Assembly: GCF_900155425.1 (NCBI RefSeq)
Contig: NZ_LT700190.1
Coordinates: forward strand, 124,001 to 188,000
Source of the DNA: Parabacteroides massiliensis
GTDB taxonomy: Bacteria; Bacteroidota; Bacteroidia; Bacteroidales; Tannerellaceae
Direction of reading: 5' to 3'
DNA length: 64,000 nt
In this document: positions 16,306 through 25,391 of the stretch, piece after piece
Layout: each line of letters opens with the position of its first letter
Position numbering within the stretch: position 1 is the stretch's first letter
Position numbers and translations under genes: made by a program
The notes under the pieces: model-generated
Seen by the model: the letters and a program-made list of their open reading frames with translations, nothing else
Told to the model about the DNA's origin: nothing
The model's database searches: none

Positions 16306-18213
16306 TCAATCTTCATTTTCATCATCATCCCTACGTTTGCGTTTGCGGGAGCGCCCGCCACCTCCACCACCGCCTCCGGCTTTCATCTGGTTGGCAATCT
16401 GTGCCATCTGTGCCAGGAATCCTGCCAGTGATATCGGTTTGAGCACAGCATCCATGGATGGGGAAGCGGACCTAGTCCGGCTGTCATCATAATCCCTTGC
16501 GCGGGTTCTCCTTCCGGAAGCACCACCGCTTACTGCTGACCGGCTATGATTCTGTCCGGTGCCACGGGTATTGCCACTAGTTTGCTGTTCTTCGCCCGGC
16601 GGTTCGGGATACGTGACGGTCTTCTCGTTCAAGTAATCCTCCCACCTGCTGTAGTAGCGGTTCATGCGATCCACGTCAAGCACATTCAAGTCCAGGCCCT
16701 TCGCCTGTTCTACCGTGAAACCGCCACCCAATTTGGACACATTGTACAAGCCGCCTTGCGGGTGATAAAAGAAGAGTTCCTTGCCCATGAGCACCACGGA
16801 CACCCCTTCTTTTTTGAGCGCCGCGCTCAAATCCTCGCCCGAAAGGTTGTGCAGAAGGGAAGAAAGCGTTTCCCTTACCACCTTGCGTACAGACTTATCT
16901 TCCGGCGTTAACTGTACCGGACGAATATCGTCCACCTTGACCCTGTTGATGGCCGCCAGGCATCGTGCTTCCTCTTCGGAGTGAATATCCATTGCCGATA
17001 CATTGATCACACGCTGGTTATAATTCAGCGCGGCCACCGTGTCAGCCGGCAGATGGTACTGACCGTTCTCACCCGGCCTGGTTGCATAAGCGACATTTCC
17101 CTTGCCGGTATGCATAGTATATCCCAGCGCCGACATCCGTTCGGCGAATCTCCTCCAGCCGCATTTCTTTCCTTCCTCTGCCAGCACCTGATTGACCAAG
17201 GAATAGAAATGATCCGCTTTCTCGCTGAAGTCCGTGGAGCGTACCAGCGTCTCAATCGGGAACACGTCAGAACTCCGGTAGACAGTCTTGCCCGGATAGT
17301 CGGTCACCGACCAGCGAATATGCTCTTTCCCTTCCTTGTCTTTGACCGTAGTGCTTTCGATATGGAATCCCAGTTGTGTCCTCAGTTCATGCAGGGACTT
17401 GATTTCCTCGAACGTATAGCCCTTGGACGCATATTCGGTCAGTTTCTTGAACAACAGCTGCTTTCGCTTGAAGATTTTCGGTTGCTTGTCCACAGGCAGC
17501 TTGCCATTGACACGCACGGACACCCCTTCCTTGTAAGCCTTCTTGCAGGCATCGATTTGGTCCTGTGTAATCGTTCCGCACATCTCGCCGTCCGAAGAAA
17601 GGATCCACCGTCCGGCAACCGTCTGGGACTTCTCCAGTTTGTAGCCCTTCTCCTTGAAGATACCCACCAGGTTGGAGTCGAATGCGAACCGCCACTCCAA
17701 GGCAGCGGCGATATCCTTCTTGGCCCGCACCTGCAAGTTCTCGGATTCGGAAATATTGAACTGTCTGTTTATCTCCCGGATAGCCGCCAGCGAGCGGTAC
17801 CGTTCCGACTTGTCGGATACCAGCGAGCCGTCATAGCGTACCCGTGTGGAGACGATGTGTACATGGTTGTTGTCCGTATCCTTATGAAAGAACACCAGGT
17901 AAGGCTGGTCACCATATCCCATTTTGTCGATGTAGATCCGGGCGGCGTCCAACAGCTGCTCTTTGGACAATTCACGTCCGGCACAAGAAATGACCGCATG
18001 GAACTGCCGGTAGTTGACGTCCGGTCGCCGGTCAGACACATAGTTCAGGAAATCGAGATATGTCGCCGCACTCGGCTGCCCCGTCAGTCCGACCATAGCT
18101 TCCAGTTCAAAGTTCTTCGCTTCAAGCATCTCCGCTTTTCCGTTCTCCGTTTTCAGCCGGTTGTATTCTATCCCTGCGAAAGACTTGGAATGTTTCAGTA
18201 TCTTGGCTATCAT
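16306..18213 (-). CDS. mobA: MobA-type relaxase (PF03432 family)
   Basis: 635 residues when started at MIAKILKHSKSFAGIEY (18213), the conserved beginning of Relaxase/mobilisation nuclease proteins; the longer frame to 18258 overlaps the upstream gene. The metal-binding motif is clear: H110-KDTDNN-H117-V-H119-IVSTRV. A likely catalytic Tyr is Tyr17 in GIEYNRL. The enzyme nicks oriT and leads the strand into the recipient. The C-terminal tail is unusual: a run of eight glycines, then RSRKRKRR, then an acidic end DDDENED. It is 10 bases from the upstream unknown gene, so it is the last gene of the accessory operon. Confidence 0.93.
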   Translation of the reverse strand: MIAKILKHSKSFAGIEYNRLKTENGKAEMLEAKNFELEAMVGLTGQPSAATYLDFLNYVSDRRPDVNYRQFHAVISCAGRELSKEQLLDAARIYIDKMGYGDQPYLVFFHKDTDNNHVHIVSTRVRYDGSLVSDKSERYRSLAAIREINRQFNISESENLQVRAKKDIAAALEWRFAFDSNLVGIFKEKGYKLEKSQTVAGRWILSSDGEMCGTITQDQIDACKKAYKEGVSVRVNGKLPVDKQPKIFKRKQLLFKKLTEYASKGYTFEEIKSLHELRTQLGFHIESTTVKDKEGKEHIRWSVTDYPGKTVYRSSDVFPIETLVRSTDFSEKADHFYSLVNQVLAEEGKKCGWRRFAERMSALGYTMHTGKGNVAYATRPGENGQYHLPADTVAALNYNQRVINVSAMDIHSEEEARCLAAINRVKVDDIRPVQLTPEDKSVRKVVRETLSSLLHNLSGEDLSAALKKEGVSVVLMGKELFFYHPQGGLYNVSKLGGGFTVEQAKGLDLNVLDVDRMNRYYSRWEDYLNEKTVTYPEPPGEEQQTSGNTRGTGQNHSRSAVSGGASGRRTRARDYDDSRTRSASPSMDAVLKPISLAGFLAQMAQIANQMKAGGGGGGGGRSRKRKRRDDDENED

Positions 18214-18223
18214 AACCCTTCGA

Positions 18224-19714
18224 TCAGTTGGTTGCAGAAATCTCCGGCAGCGCCGCATAGCGTTCCCAACTGTTTGTAATCAGGGATGCCTTTTTCCGAA
18301 ACACCTCGTCCTTCAGCAGCATGACCGGGACGAACTCACCGATACGCGGGTCAACAAACAGAAAATAGATCATCATTTCCGCTGTGCGCTGCTGTACCGG
18401 GATCTGCTTGAAACAGCGGTAATCCTTCCGCACGGCGACAGCAATCACCTCTTTCGTCTGGAACTTCGGACGGATATACTTGAGTACATCAGGCGACTGT
18501 ATCAGTGCCAGTTGTGCCAATGCCGTAAATTGTTGGTTCGTGTAATTCTCCGGACGGAGGAACTGGATGGCCCGTCCGTCCTTCAGGACGATGGCAGAAG
18601 CTATCTCGTAAGACACCAAATCCGGGTTCGCATAATTGGCCGTCATCGGGTCCCTGGAAAGGGCCAGCGCCACCTGTTGCGGGGTCTGCATATCCTGGGA
18701 AATATACCTCAGGTTCTCCGGCGAGCCGTATGACAATGCATAATCAGCCATATCCAGTCTGCAGAACGACTGCGGTACATAGGCTATATCATCCGGATGT
18801 ACATATACGGCACACCGACACATCCGTTCGTCTGTCAGCGACTGCTCCACCTCGTTCAACCTTATTTCCCCGGCCCTTAGCTTCATGTAGGCCGTCAGAT
18901 AACCGTCAGGAAGGGAGACAAAGTCCCATTCGCTCATCGGGATGTGGAAATTATAGTCCAATATCACATTATCTATCCGTTGTAACCGTTCCTCTTTTTC
19001 GAGGGAGCCGTCCTGGTCTACCACGTTACACAGTCTCACTGTACGGGCTATCAGCGCCCGGCACGACTCAGGCGCCGCCTGCAGATTAGACAGATCATCC
19101 TGCAAGGTCGAATGCAGGAAGTCCGATGCCATCAGGTCATCCGACAATCCCTCCAGATAAAGATAGTCTGCCGTATAGCCCGATGCCTGCCAGAAGGAGA
19201 ACCGTTTAATGAGCCGTTGTTCCTCTGTTTCCAGTCGTTCCGGCAACAGTTTGCCGATCCGCTCATACGCCTGCATCAGCCAGTCACTCAAAATATGCAG
19301 TTCGGCAATTCTTTTCAGCCGTTCGTCCCTGCCCTCGTACAGATAGCCGTCCATCCGGCTTGCATAAGTCTCCAGTTCGTCCAGTTCGTCACCGACCAGT
19401 CCGATTTTCACCATCAGTCCGTTCGCGAGAGCGGCCAACACATTCTTCGGGGTATCCTCCGGGAAGTCCAGGCCGGCAAGCCGTTTGTACAGCACCTCGG
19501 CAACATCACCCAGAAACGAGGCCGTCAGTATTTCCGTCTTGACCGGCTCGTCCCCCGCTTCGAGCAGCTGAAGCAAAATCTCAGCAGACTGCTCCAGATG
19601 AAACATGCTTAGCGTCTCTTGCATACTTTCAGAGCGGTCAAGCAATGATCCCACCGAAGAGATGATATTACCCAGCTGTACCGTCTGTATGTCGTTTTGG
19701 TAAGAATTCTTCAT
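18224..19714 (-). CDS. unknown helical-repeat protein (DUF4116-like C-terminus)
   Basis: 496 residues, no signal peptide or membrane helix. The N-terminal 250 residues are helical and acidic. From about 290 to 470 there are degenerate repeats of roughly 30-35 residues with the form 'P..i.yI.....t...A..A' (for example SPENLRYISQDMQTPQQVAL and SPDVLKYIRPKFQTKEVIAV). These resemble DUF4116 repeats. It sits 10 bases upstream of the relaxase and 67 bases after the 565-residue gene. Function unknown; its fixed place beside mobA suggests a cytoplasmic role in transfer or maintenance. Confidence 0.7.
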   Translation of the reverse strand: MKNSYQNDIQTVQLGNIISSVGSLLDRSESMQETLSMFHLEQSAEILLQLLEAGDEPVKTEILTASFLGDVAEVLYKRLAGLDFPEDTPKNVLAALANGLMVKIGLVGDELDELETYASRMDGYLYEGRDERLKRIAELHILSDWLMQAYERIGKLLPERLETEEQRLIKRFSFWQASGYTADYLYLEGLSDDLMASDFLHSTLQDDLSNLQAAPESCRALIARTVRLCNVVDQDGSLEKEERLQRIDNVILDYNFHIPMSEWDFVSLPDGYLTAYMKLRAGEIRLNEVEQSLTDERMCRCAVYVHPDDIAYVPQSFCRLDMADYALSYGSPENLRYISQDMQTPQQVALALSRDPMTANYANPDLVSYEIASAIVLKDGRAIQFLRPENYTNQQFTALAQLALIQSPDVLKYIRPKFQTKEVIAVAVRKDYRCFKQIPVQQRTAEMMIYFLFVDPRIGEFVPVMLLKDEVFRKKASLITNSWERYAALPEISATN

Positions 19715-19781
19715 TACCGTCCTATTTTAAATTAGTACCGGACCCGCCCATGAAGGGCAGGCCCTCATTCATTCTCTGTTA

Positions 19782-21479
19782 TCACATTGACCGGCCACCC
19801 ACCTTTTCTGTACGGTCGGCACCGCTGTCATGATCAATCTTTGCCTGCAGCTTCGCACGGTTGGCATCCGTCTTGACCACATCGGTCACACCCGGGTTCG
19901 CCAGGTCGAACTGCACTTTCTGCTCATATTCAAATGCGAACTGTCTCATGGCAGCCAGATCCGGATGCTCGGATTTCTGCGCCATCTCGTTGGACAGGAT
20001 GCTCATGGACAGATACAAGGACTTGTCGTTAGCAGGAAGAGCCTTGAACACTTTATACTCATTTCGCATATTGTCCGTGGAAAGTCCGGAACGGTGCGTC
20101 TGTTCCATTTTCTGATCAGCCAGACGTATGAAGTCCATTGCATGCTTGGCTGTCGTGAACCGGTCAATCACCGAATACCCCTCAGTCCCTTCGAGGCTTG
20201 TGCCCGCTTCAGCAAGTATCATCTTGCCCGTATGCTCATTATAGAGCAATGACACCGTCCGGTCCATCTTCAGTCCGGCCAGGTCATCGGCAGACAAATC
20301 TATCAGTTGTACCGGCCTGTCCGCATACAAACTGTCCATACGGAGAGAAGCCACCTCTGCCTGGTTCACCAATGATTCGTACTCCTTGTAATCCTGTACT
20401 CTGTCAGCCGACGGGTTCTGTGACAGATCAGCCGCCATTTCGGAGATACGTCCCTCCAGCATCTTGCGGTACTGCTCCATCACCATGACATCAGCCACAC
20501 CCGGCCTGGCCCCTACCAAAGAAAGATCCTCGCCGTAGTGTCTCTTGAACTGGTCCGATTCAAAGAATTCCTGACTGACACCTTGAGACTCCCCTTTCAC
20601 AAAGCTCTCGGTCAACCCGTTCAGTTCCTTACGTTCTTCCACCCTTCCGGTCAGGACATCCATCCGTCTGGCAATCTCCTGCGGGTTCACCTTCATCTCT
20701 ATCAGGTTCGCTTTGCTCGTGAACGCCTTCACCTTCACTGTTGCTCCGTCCCCAGCCTGCTCGCATATACGGTTGACATAGCCCTGTGCCATCTCGAACT
20801 GCGCCTGTGTCATCATCTCAGGGTAAATGCCCGACAAGTCATGCCCCACCATATTCTCGAACCACGCCGTTTCGGTCAGTGCCTTATGCAACTCGTCCGA
20901 TATAGCTTCCGGAGTCCCTGTGAAGTCAGCGGAGAGCCCCTGGGGCTGTCCGCAAAGCATATCCACGAACTGCCCTATCACCAACGCATCTGCACGCTTC
21001 TGCTGCACCATAACCAACAGCTTCTGTTCATCCCCTTTCTGATACAAGTCACGCATCGCCATCACTTCGGGCAATACAAAAGTCTGGTTGAAAACCTTTG
21101 TATAATTTTCTGAAGCCCGCTGCGCCTTCTCGTAAGCCTCCGTCGCAAACACCCGGTACTCCGCTTCTTTCTCACCCAAATCACCGTCCACCTGTGAGCG
21201 TCTGAAATCCCTGTAGGACTGCATCGCCTCCATGGACTTCTGATAGCCATCTGCCAGTGCCGTCTCAGCCATCAGCCGTTTCCAACCCTGGTTCTCCGAG
21301 CTCTCGGAAGTCAGAAGCACCGAAAGGTCCTTTCCGATACATTCCTCAAAATAGGCAGACTGGAGCAGTTTATCCACATTGCCCTCGTTCAGTATGGTAG
21401 CCGGGCTCACTTTCCGCTGATCCAATACATAAAAAGCCTTCATCAGCTCGGCAGCCTCGCCCATGCATTTAGCCAGCAC
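19782..21479 (-). CDS. unknown large cytoplasmic protein of the conjugative element
   Basis: 565 residues, rich in Met, Gln, Glu and Ala, predicted almost entirely alpha-helical with coiled-coil stretches (MLEGRISEMAADLSQNPSAD). No signal, membrane segment or catalytic motif. The annotated ATG is followed by good helical coding; starts further in are possible. It follows the 75-residue gene by 9 bases. I do not recognise the family. Confidence 0.65.
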   Translation of the reverse strand: MLAKCMGEAAELMKAFYVLDQRKVSPATILNEGNVDKLLQSAYFEECIGKDLSVLLTSESSENQGWKRLMAETALADGYQKSMEAMQSYRDFRRSQVDGDLGEKEAEYRVFATEAYEKAQRASENYTKVFNQTFVLPEVMAMRDLYQKGDEQKLLVMVQQKRADALVIGQFVDMLCGQPQGLSADFTGTPEAISDELHKALTETAWFENMVGHDLSGIYPEMMTQAQFEMAQGYVNRICEQAGDGATVKVKAFTSKANLIEMKVNPQEIARRMDVLTGRVEERKELNGLTESFVKGESQGVSQEFFESDQFKRHYGEDLSLVGARPGVADVMVMEQYRKMLEGRISEMAADLSQNPSADRVQDYKEYESLVNQAEVASLRMDSLYADRPVQLIDLSADDLAGLKMDRTVSLLYNEHTGKMILAEAGTSLEGTEGYSVIDRFTTAKHAMDFIRLADQKMEQTHRSGLSTDNMRNEYKVFKALPANDKSLYLSMSILSNEMAQKSEHPDLAAMRQFAFEYEQKVQFDLANPGVTDVVKTDANRAKLQAKIDHDSGADRTEKVGGRSM

Positions 21480-21488
21480 CTCCGTATC

Positions 21489-21716
21489 CTACTTACCCAG
21501 TCTTGCATTAGAGAAGGCACTCATTTCAGCATAGAAATCCTTGTACACCGGAGACTCCCGGTATTCTGCCAAGATCAGCTCCACCTCGTTTTCCGGTGCA
21601 CACAGTCTCTCGGCCAGTTTACTCAGCTGAATGGTACCCTGGTCATAGAAGTATATGCCAATCAGCATGTTGATGTCGTAATTGTTAATCTTGATCTGTT
21701 CCTGTTCGTTTTCCAT
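21489..21716 (-). CDS. small unknown protein of the accessory operon
   Basis: 75 residues, acidic, with NYDINMLIGIYFYDQGTIQL followed by LSKLAERLCAPENEVELILA, which has the look of a small winged- or simple helix-turn-helix (Leu-Ala-Glu-Arg-Leu then a turn). It is 18 bases from the upstream gene and 9 from the downstream one, so it is within the operon. Assignment as DNA-binding is weak. Confidence 0.6.
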   Translation of the reverse strand: MENEQEQIKINNYDINMLIGIYFYDQGTIQLSKLAERLCAPENEVELILAEYRESPVYKDFYAEMSAFSNARLGK

Positions 21717-21734
21717 AACATTGTTTTTAGGAAT

Positions 21735-22928
21735 TTATAAATGAAACCACGAAGTGCTCCTGTTCTTGGTCGCTTCCCGTCCCTTTTCGAACGAGTCCTC
21801 TGTCATTCCCGGCGGCAGCGGCCTTTCGCCGGGACAATCTTTGCGTATAAAATCCGGATACTTAGCCGTCAAGTCGATTATAGGGTTCAGTTCCTTCTCC
21901 TTCCGTAAGTCCCGGCATAGTCTACGGTAGCACATCTGTCCGACCGCAGCCCCCTTGTCGAGTATATTCTGGTATAATGTCTCGCTGACCGTCAAGCCCG
22001 GTATGGGGCTCACCTTGTCTGAGATTCCAGGCCCCCTGTGGAGTACATAGTCATCCATATAGCTCACCGAACCGCACCATTCCAACACAGCGTCTAACAA
22101 TCCGTTTCGTTTGAAGAAGTCAAGCATTGTTTGATTCCTGAACTCTACGCTCAGATATTTCATGTCATTTTTTGCCACGTAATTCAGCATCTCGGCGTCG
22201 GATATATTCTTCCTCCCCCATTTCGTGTTGAAGATGACCGGCTTGAGCATCCGCATCATCAGGGGAGCAATGTCCTTGCGCCTGTTTATCTGGTGCACGA
22301 TCAGTCCTACCACATTCTCGTTGTCGCCCATCCGCTGTAACAAATTATAGATCGGGTTTCGGGCAGAGATGCCCTTTTGTCTACGGTAATCCTCCTGTAT
22401 GCCATCCAGATAGTAATTTACGATACCCCGGTAGCGTTCCTTCTCGTTGCTTTCCATGAACTCCCGGTACCGTTCGGTATTCCCCACCCCACTAGTAACC
22501 GCCGAAAAGCACTTGTCATTCTCTATCAAGTCGAAGCCATACTTGACAGCGAACGCAGCATCGGTCAAGTCAATTTTCATCTGTGGCTGCTTATCCTGGA
22601 TGTACGGGATAAAGTGGTCATTTTCCTCTTTGTGGACACGTGGAACGGTAGCGAGGTCCGGCACAAAGTAGAAGAGAGCGATCTCGTTGGGAATGAAGTC
22701 CAATTTCTTCACCTGCTTCACCTGTTCGCAGATAAATGATTCGAAGGTATCCTCCTTCAGCCGGGAAGCGATGTCGCATAGACGCACACTGGTCACCCTG
22801 TGGCTCTCCTTATTAATACAGAGGTACAAGGCCCCGGGACGGTTAGCGAAATCCGTCCTGATGTTAATCTGGCCGTCTCTTTCATCAACCTCGCCTGCCA
22901 GTTCCTTGAAATAATCCAATAGTCCCAT
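21735..22928 (-). CDS. unknown cytoplasmic protein of the accessory operon
   Basis: 397 residues starting MGLLDYFKELAGEVDERDGQ. No signal peptide, membrane helix or known motif. An N-terminal strand-rich part (about 20-130) is followed by a mostly helical part with many Asn-Pro and Arg-Arg pairs and a C-terminal GERPLPPGMTEDSFEKGRE. It lies 18 bases after the 804-residue gene. Family not recognised. Confidence 0.65.
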   Translation of the reverse strand: MGLLDYFKELAGEVDERDGQINIRTDFANRPGALYLCINKESHRVTSVRLCDIASRLKEDTFESFICEQVKQVKKLDFIPNEIALFYFVPDLATVPRVHKEENDHFIPYIQDKQPQMKIDLTDAAFAVKYGFDLIENDKCFSAVTSGVGNTERYREFMESNEKERYRGIVNYYLDGIQEDYRRQKGISARNPIYNLLQRMGDNENVVGLIVHQINRRKDIAPLMMRMLKPVIFNTKWGRKNISDAEMLNYVAKNDMKYLSVEFRNQTMLDFFKRNGLLDAVLEWCGSVSYMDDYVLHRGPGISDKVSPIPGLTVSETLYQNILDKGAAVGQMCYRRLCRDLRKEKELNPIIDLTAKYPDFIRKDCPGERPLPPGMTEDSFEKGREATKNRSTSWFHL

Positions 22929-22946
22929 AGTAATCCGGATAATAGG

Positions 22947-25361
22947 TTAGTGATGCATGCCCCCGTTGCGGGATCTGTTCAGCCCTTGGTCTTGGGAATG
23001 ATTCTGTTTCTGCTGCTGAACCATTTCCGGGAACCGGTCAGCCCAGTACTGTGTCAGTTCGTTGGCGTATCCTGCCAGTTGCGCCTTTTCCATTTGCGGG
23101 ACATTCGTTCCCATAGGAAGTGTGGAGAAGAATTTCTCAGCGGATATCTCGCCGTTCCGGTAAGCCATGGCCAGTTCAGCCTCCTGCTTGAGCAGATGCA
23201 CCAATCCCTTTTTGACGCCCTCCGACATGGAGCTGTCCATATTAGCCGATTCCCAGAAAGGCTTCACCTGGTCAGCCGGGCCCTTGTCCTGTCCTGCAGG
23301 CCGTTTGTAATAGTCATCAATCGTCACAGCGGAGAAATCGCGCTGCACTGACGGTTTGAAGTTCACGTTCAGGCTGCCCGCCGGCACCAGTTCGGGATGT
23401 CTTGTCGCACAAGCGAACGTGTCCAGCACGACCGTCCGGTATTTGATTGCCGGATCCATGTCTTCCGGATAGCGGCCCGCCATTGGCGGTTCGGCCAACA
23501 GCTGGCTGGCAGAAATGGAACCGTTATAGAACGCCGCCATGTTACGGACGAACGATTCCGTCTCGGCACGTACCGACATGAAATTCTTCTCAATAGCCTC
23601 ACGCGCCTCTTTCACCAGTGTGGGATACAGGTCAAAGTAGTCCTGCGGAGTCACCTTGACCCCGTTCTCCAGCTGCTGTCCCTGCATCTTGGCCTGAGCC
23701 CTTGCCATCCGTGCCTGACGTTTCAGCTCGTTGTCCGACGGTGCGAACCTCTGCGGGAAGAACTCGCGTGCCTCGGCGAACGTGCGATCAGCCATACGGC
23801 AAAGATATTTGGACTTGTCCTTCTGGAACGCATACTGGAGATTCTGGCCGCCCCCCATAGGTGTAATTGCCAGGTGCATCAGCTTGCGCTCGCTCTTCAT
23901 GTTGCGCGGGACGAACTTGTACGCATTATAGTTGTTGGCGACCGCAGCATAGCACATCGGTCGGTCCTTCCAGGCACGCTTCACCCATTTCAGGGCATAT
24001 CCGTTGGACTTGACCGCTTCCATACACAGGTTATAGTCCACCAGTCTGGGCTCCTTATTCACCACATGCTCCAGCGCCAGACCGCAAGCCTTGCAAGCGA
24101 TCATCGCATTCTCGTAAGTCGTATGGTCCTTATCCAGTCCGGCAAACACGTCCGGGTGGTATTGCAGATATTTCGTCCGCGCTTCATCGCTTACCGTATT
24201 GATATTCTCGATGCCCTGCTCACCGGAAACCTTGTAGGTCGGATCCAGTATTTCGGCTGCATCGTTACGAAGCCGCTCGATCTCTGGTATAATCCGCTGT
24301 ATATAGCTTTTCTTCTGCTCCTCTCCGGCCAGCCAGTTCTGTTCAAACTCCTTGCTGTTTGAGTACTTGTCAATGGCATCCTGAAATGCTTCCTCAGACA
24401 GCCCCCATACCTGGCAGATTTGGTTCTTGGAGAACTCGTCCTGCCCCATCAGGTATACGGCGGCTCCCAACTCACGGGAAGGGATCATCCGCTCAATCAG
24501 GTCACCGGCGTTTGCCTGCACCTTGATGTCCGTGTCCAGCACACGCTTCACGAAATTCTGGTAGCGTTTCCAGTTCAGCTGAGCCAGCTTGCCCAATGTG
24601 GGAACCGTATAACCCTTCAGCACCGGCCTTTTCTGCGCCTTGCGGTACAGTTCGGCCAGGATAGCGGGTCTCACCTTCAGTGCACTGAACACCCTCTCCT
24701 TTGTCTCTTCGTCCGGATGCTTGTTGATATAGTTCACCGCAAACCCGACAATCAGATCCTCCAGTTTCTTACCCGGCTCGATGTCGCTTTTCACATACAG
24801 CACATTATCCATCTTTTCCTGGAATTTGTTGTACTTCTCGATATTCTCGCTGGCAAATTTCTCCAGCAAGGGAGCGTTCTCGTTCCGGAAGAGCGACTTG
24901 GCGGCCGCCGCATAGAACAAGTTCTCCATGGTCCGCACGTCCATGCCCAACGCCTGGGACGCCATAGAACGGAACCGGGAGTTGTTATGTGAGTTCAAAT
25001 AGTACCGTGCCAACGCCAAATCCGCTGCATCAGCCGAAAGGGAAGGATTGGACAGAACCGCCACCCGGTTGTTCTGTTCGACAGCCTTTAGAAAATTATT
25101 GTATCGGACCTCGTTGATGGAGGCCAGCTGCTCCAACCTGTCCGGCCGTTGCCCGCTAAGCAGTGGGGAGTTCCCCGCCTGCACGATAAGATCATTCAAC
25201 CCTTCGGGAGACACACGCAAAACATCTGCCATGTCACACAAGGATTTCGTACCAGGATGCTGCTGCATATAATGCATAGCGAATGCCACCGCCAGTGTCT
25301 CGATGTTCCGGTCCGGTGCATACTTAGTCTGCAAGTACTCTCTATTCGTATCCATAGTCAT
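22947..25361 (-). CDS. 804-residue modular protein with tandem helical repeats
   Basis: No signal or membrane helix. The N-terminus has three clear tandem repeats of about 75 residues spaced about 90 apart (21-94, 112-184, 201-274) and a shorter fourth (295-343). Each runs 'FA..Y...HP', then 'A..L.V....L..L', then 'P.L......LA..N...Y.NF...V', suggesting repeated helix-turn-helix-like units. Residues 415-490 resemble DUF4116 repeats (GLALEHVV, GYALKWVK). The C-terminal part carries two copies of a module shared with the 821-residue protein, at about 600 and 727 (AMAYRNGEISAEKFF). The start may be the ATG two codons in. Function unknown. Confidence 0.7.
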   Translation of the reverse strand: MTMDTNREYLQTKYAPDRNIETLAVAFAMHYMQQHPGTKSLCDMADVLRVSPEGLNDLIVQAGNSPLLSGQRPDRLEQLASINEVRYNNFLKAVEQNNRVAVLSNPSLSADAADLALARYYLNSHNNSRFRSMASQALGMDVRTMENLFYAAAAKSLFRNENAPLLEKFASENIEKYNKFQEKMDNVLYVKSDIEPGKKLEDLIVGFAVNYINKHPDEETKERVFSALKVRPAILAELYRKAQKRPVLKGYTVPTLGKLAQLNWKRYQNFVKRVLDTDIKVQANAGDLIERMIPSRELGAAVYLMGQDEFSKNQICQVWGLSEEAFQDAIDKYSNSKEFEQNWLAGEEQKKSYIQRIIPEIERLRNDAAEILDPTYKVSGEQGIENINTVSDEARTKYLQYHPDVFAGLDKDHTTYENAMIACKACGLALEHVVNKEPRLVDYNLCMEAVKSNGYALKWVKRAWKDRPMCYAAVANNYNAYKFVPRNMKSERKLMHLAITPMGGGQNLQYAFQKDKSKYLCRMADRTFAEAREFFPQRFAPSDNELKRQARMARAQAKMQGQQLENGVKVTPQDYFDLYPTLVKEAREAIEKNFMSVRAETESFVRNMAAFYNGSISASQLLAEPPMAGRYPEDMDPAIKYRTVVLDTFACATRHPELVPAGSLNVNFKPSVQRDFSAVTIDDYYKRPAGQDKGPADQVKPFWESANMDSSMSEGVKKGLVHLLKQEAELAMAYRNGEISAEKFFSTLPMGTNVPQMEKAQLAGYANELTQYWADRFPEMVQQQKQNHSQDQGLNRSRNGGMHH

Positions 25362-25391
25362 ATTTAGTTAATCGTTTTTCCATTCAACCGT

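Noticed and set aside
16981-18279. Long open frame (432 codons) on the plus strand opposite the relaxase
   Set aside because: It mirrors the relaxase gene, has no family character and is rich in His/Arg/Leu as expected of an antisense frame of a GC-rich gene.
23397-24362. 321-codon plus-strand frame opposite the 804-residue gene
   Set aside because: Antisense shadow; the minus-strand frame has clear repeats and continuous coding.
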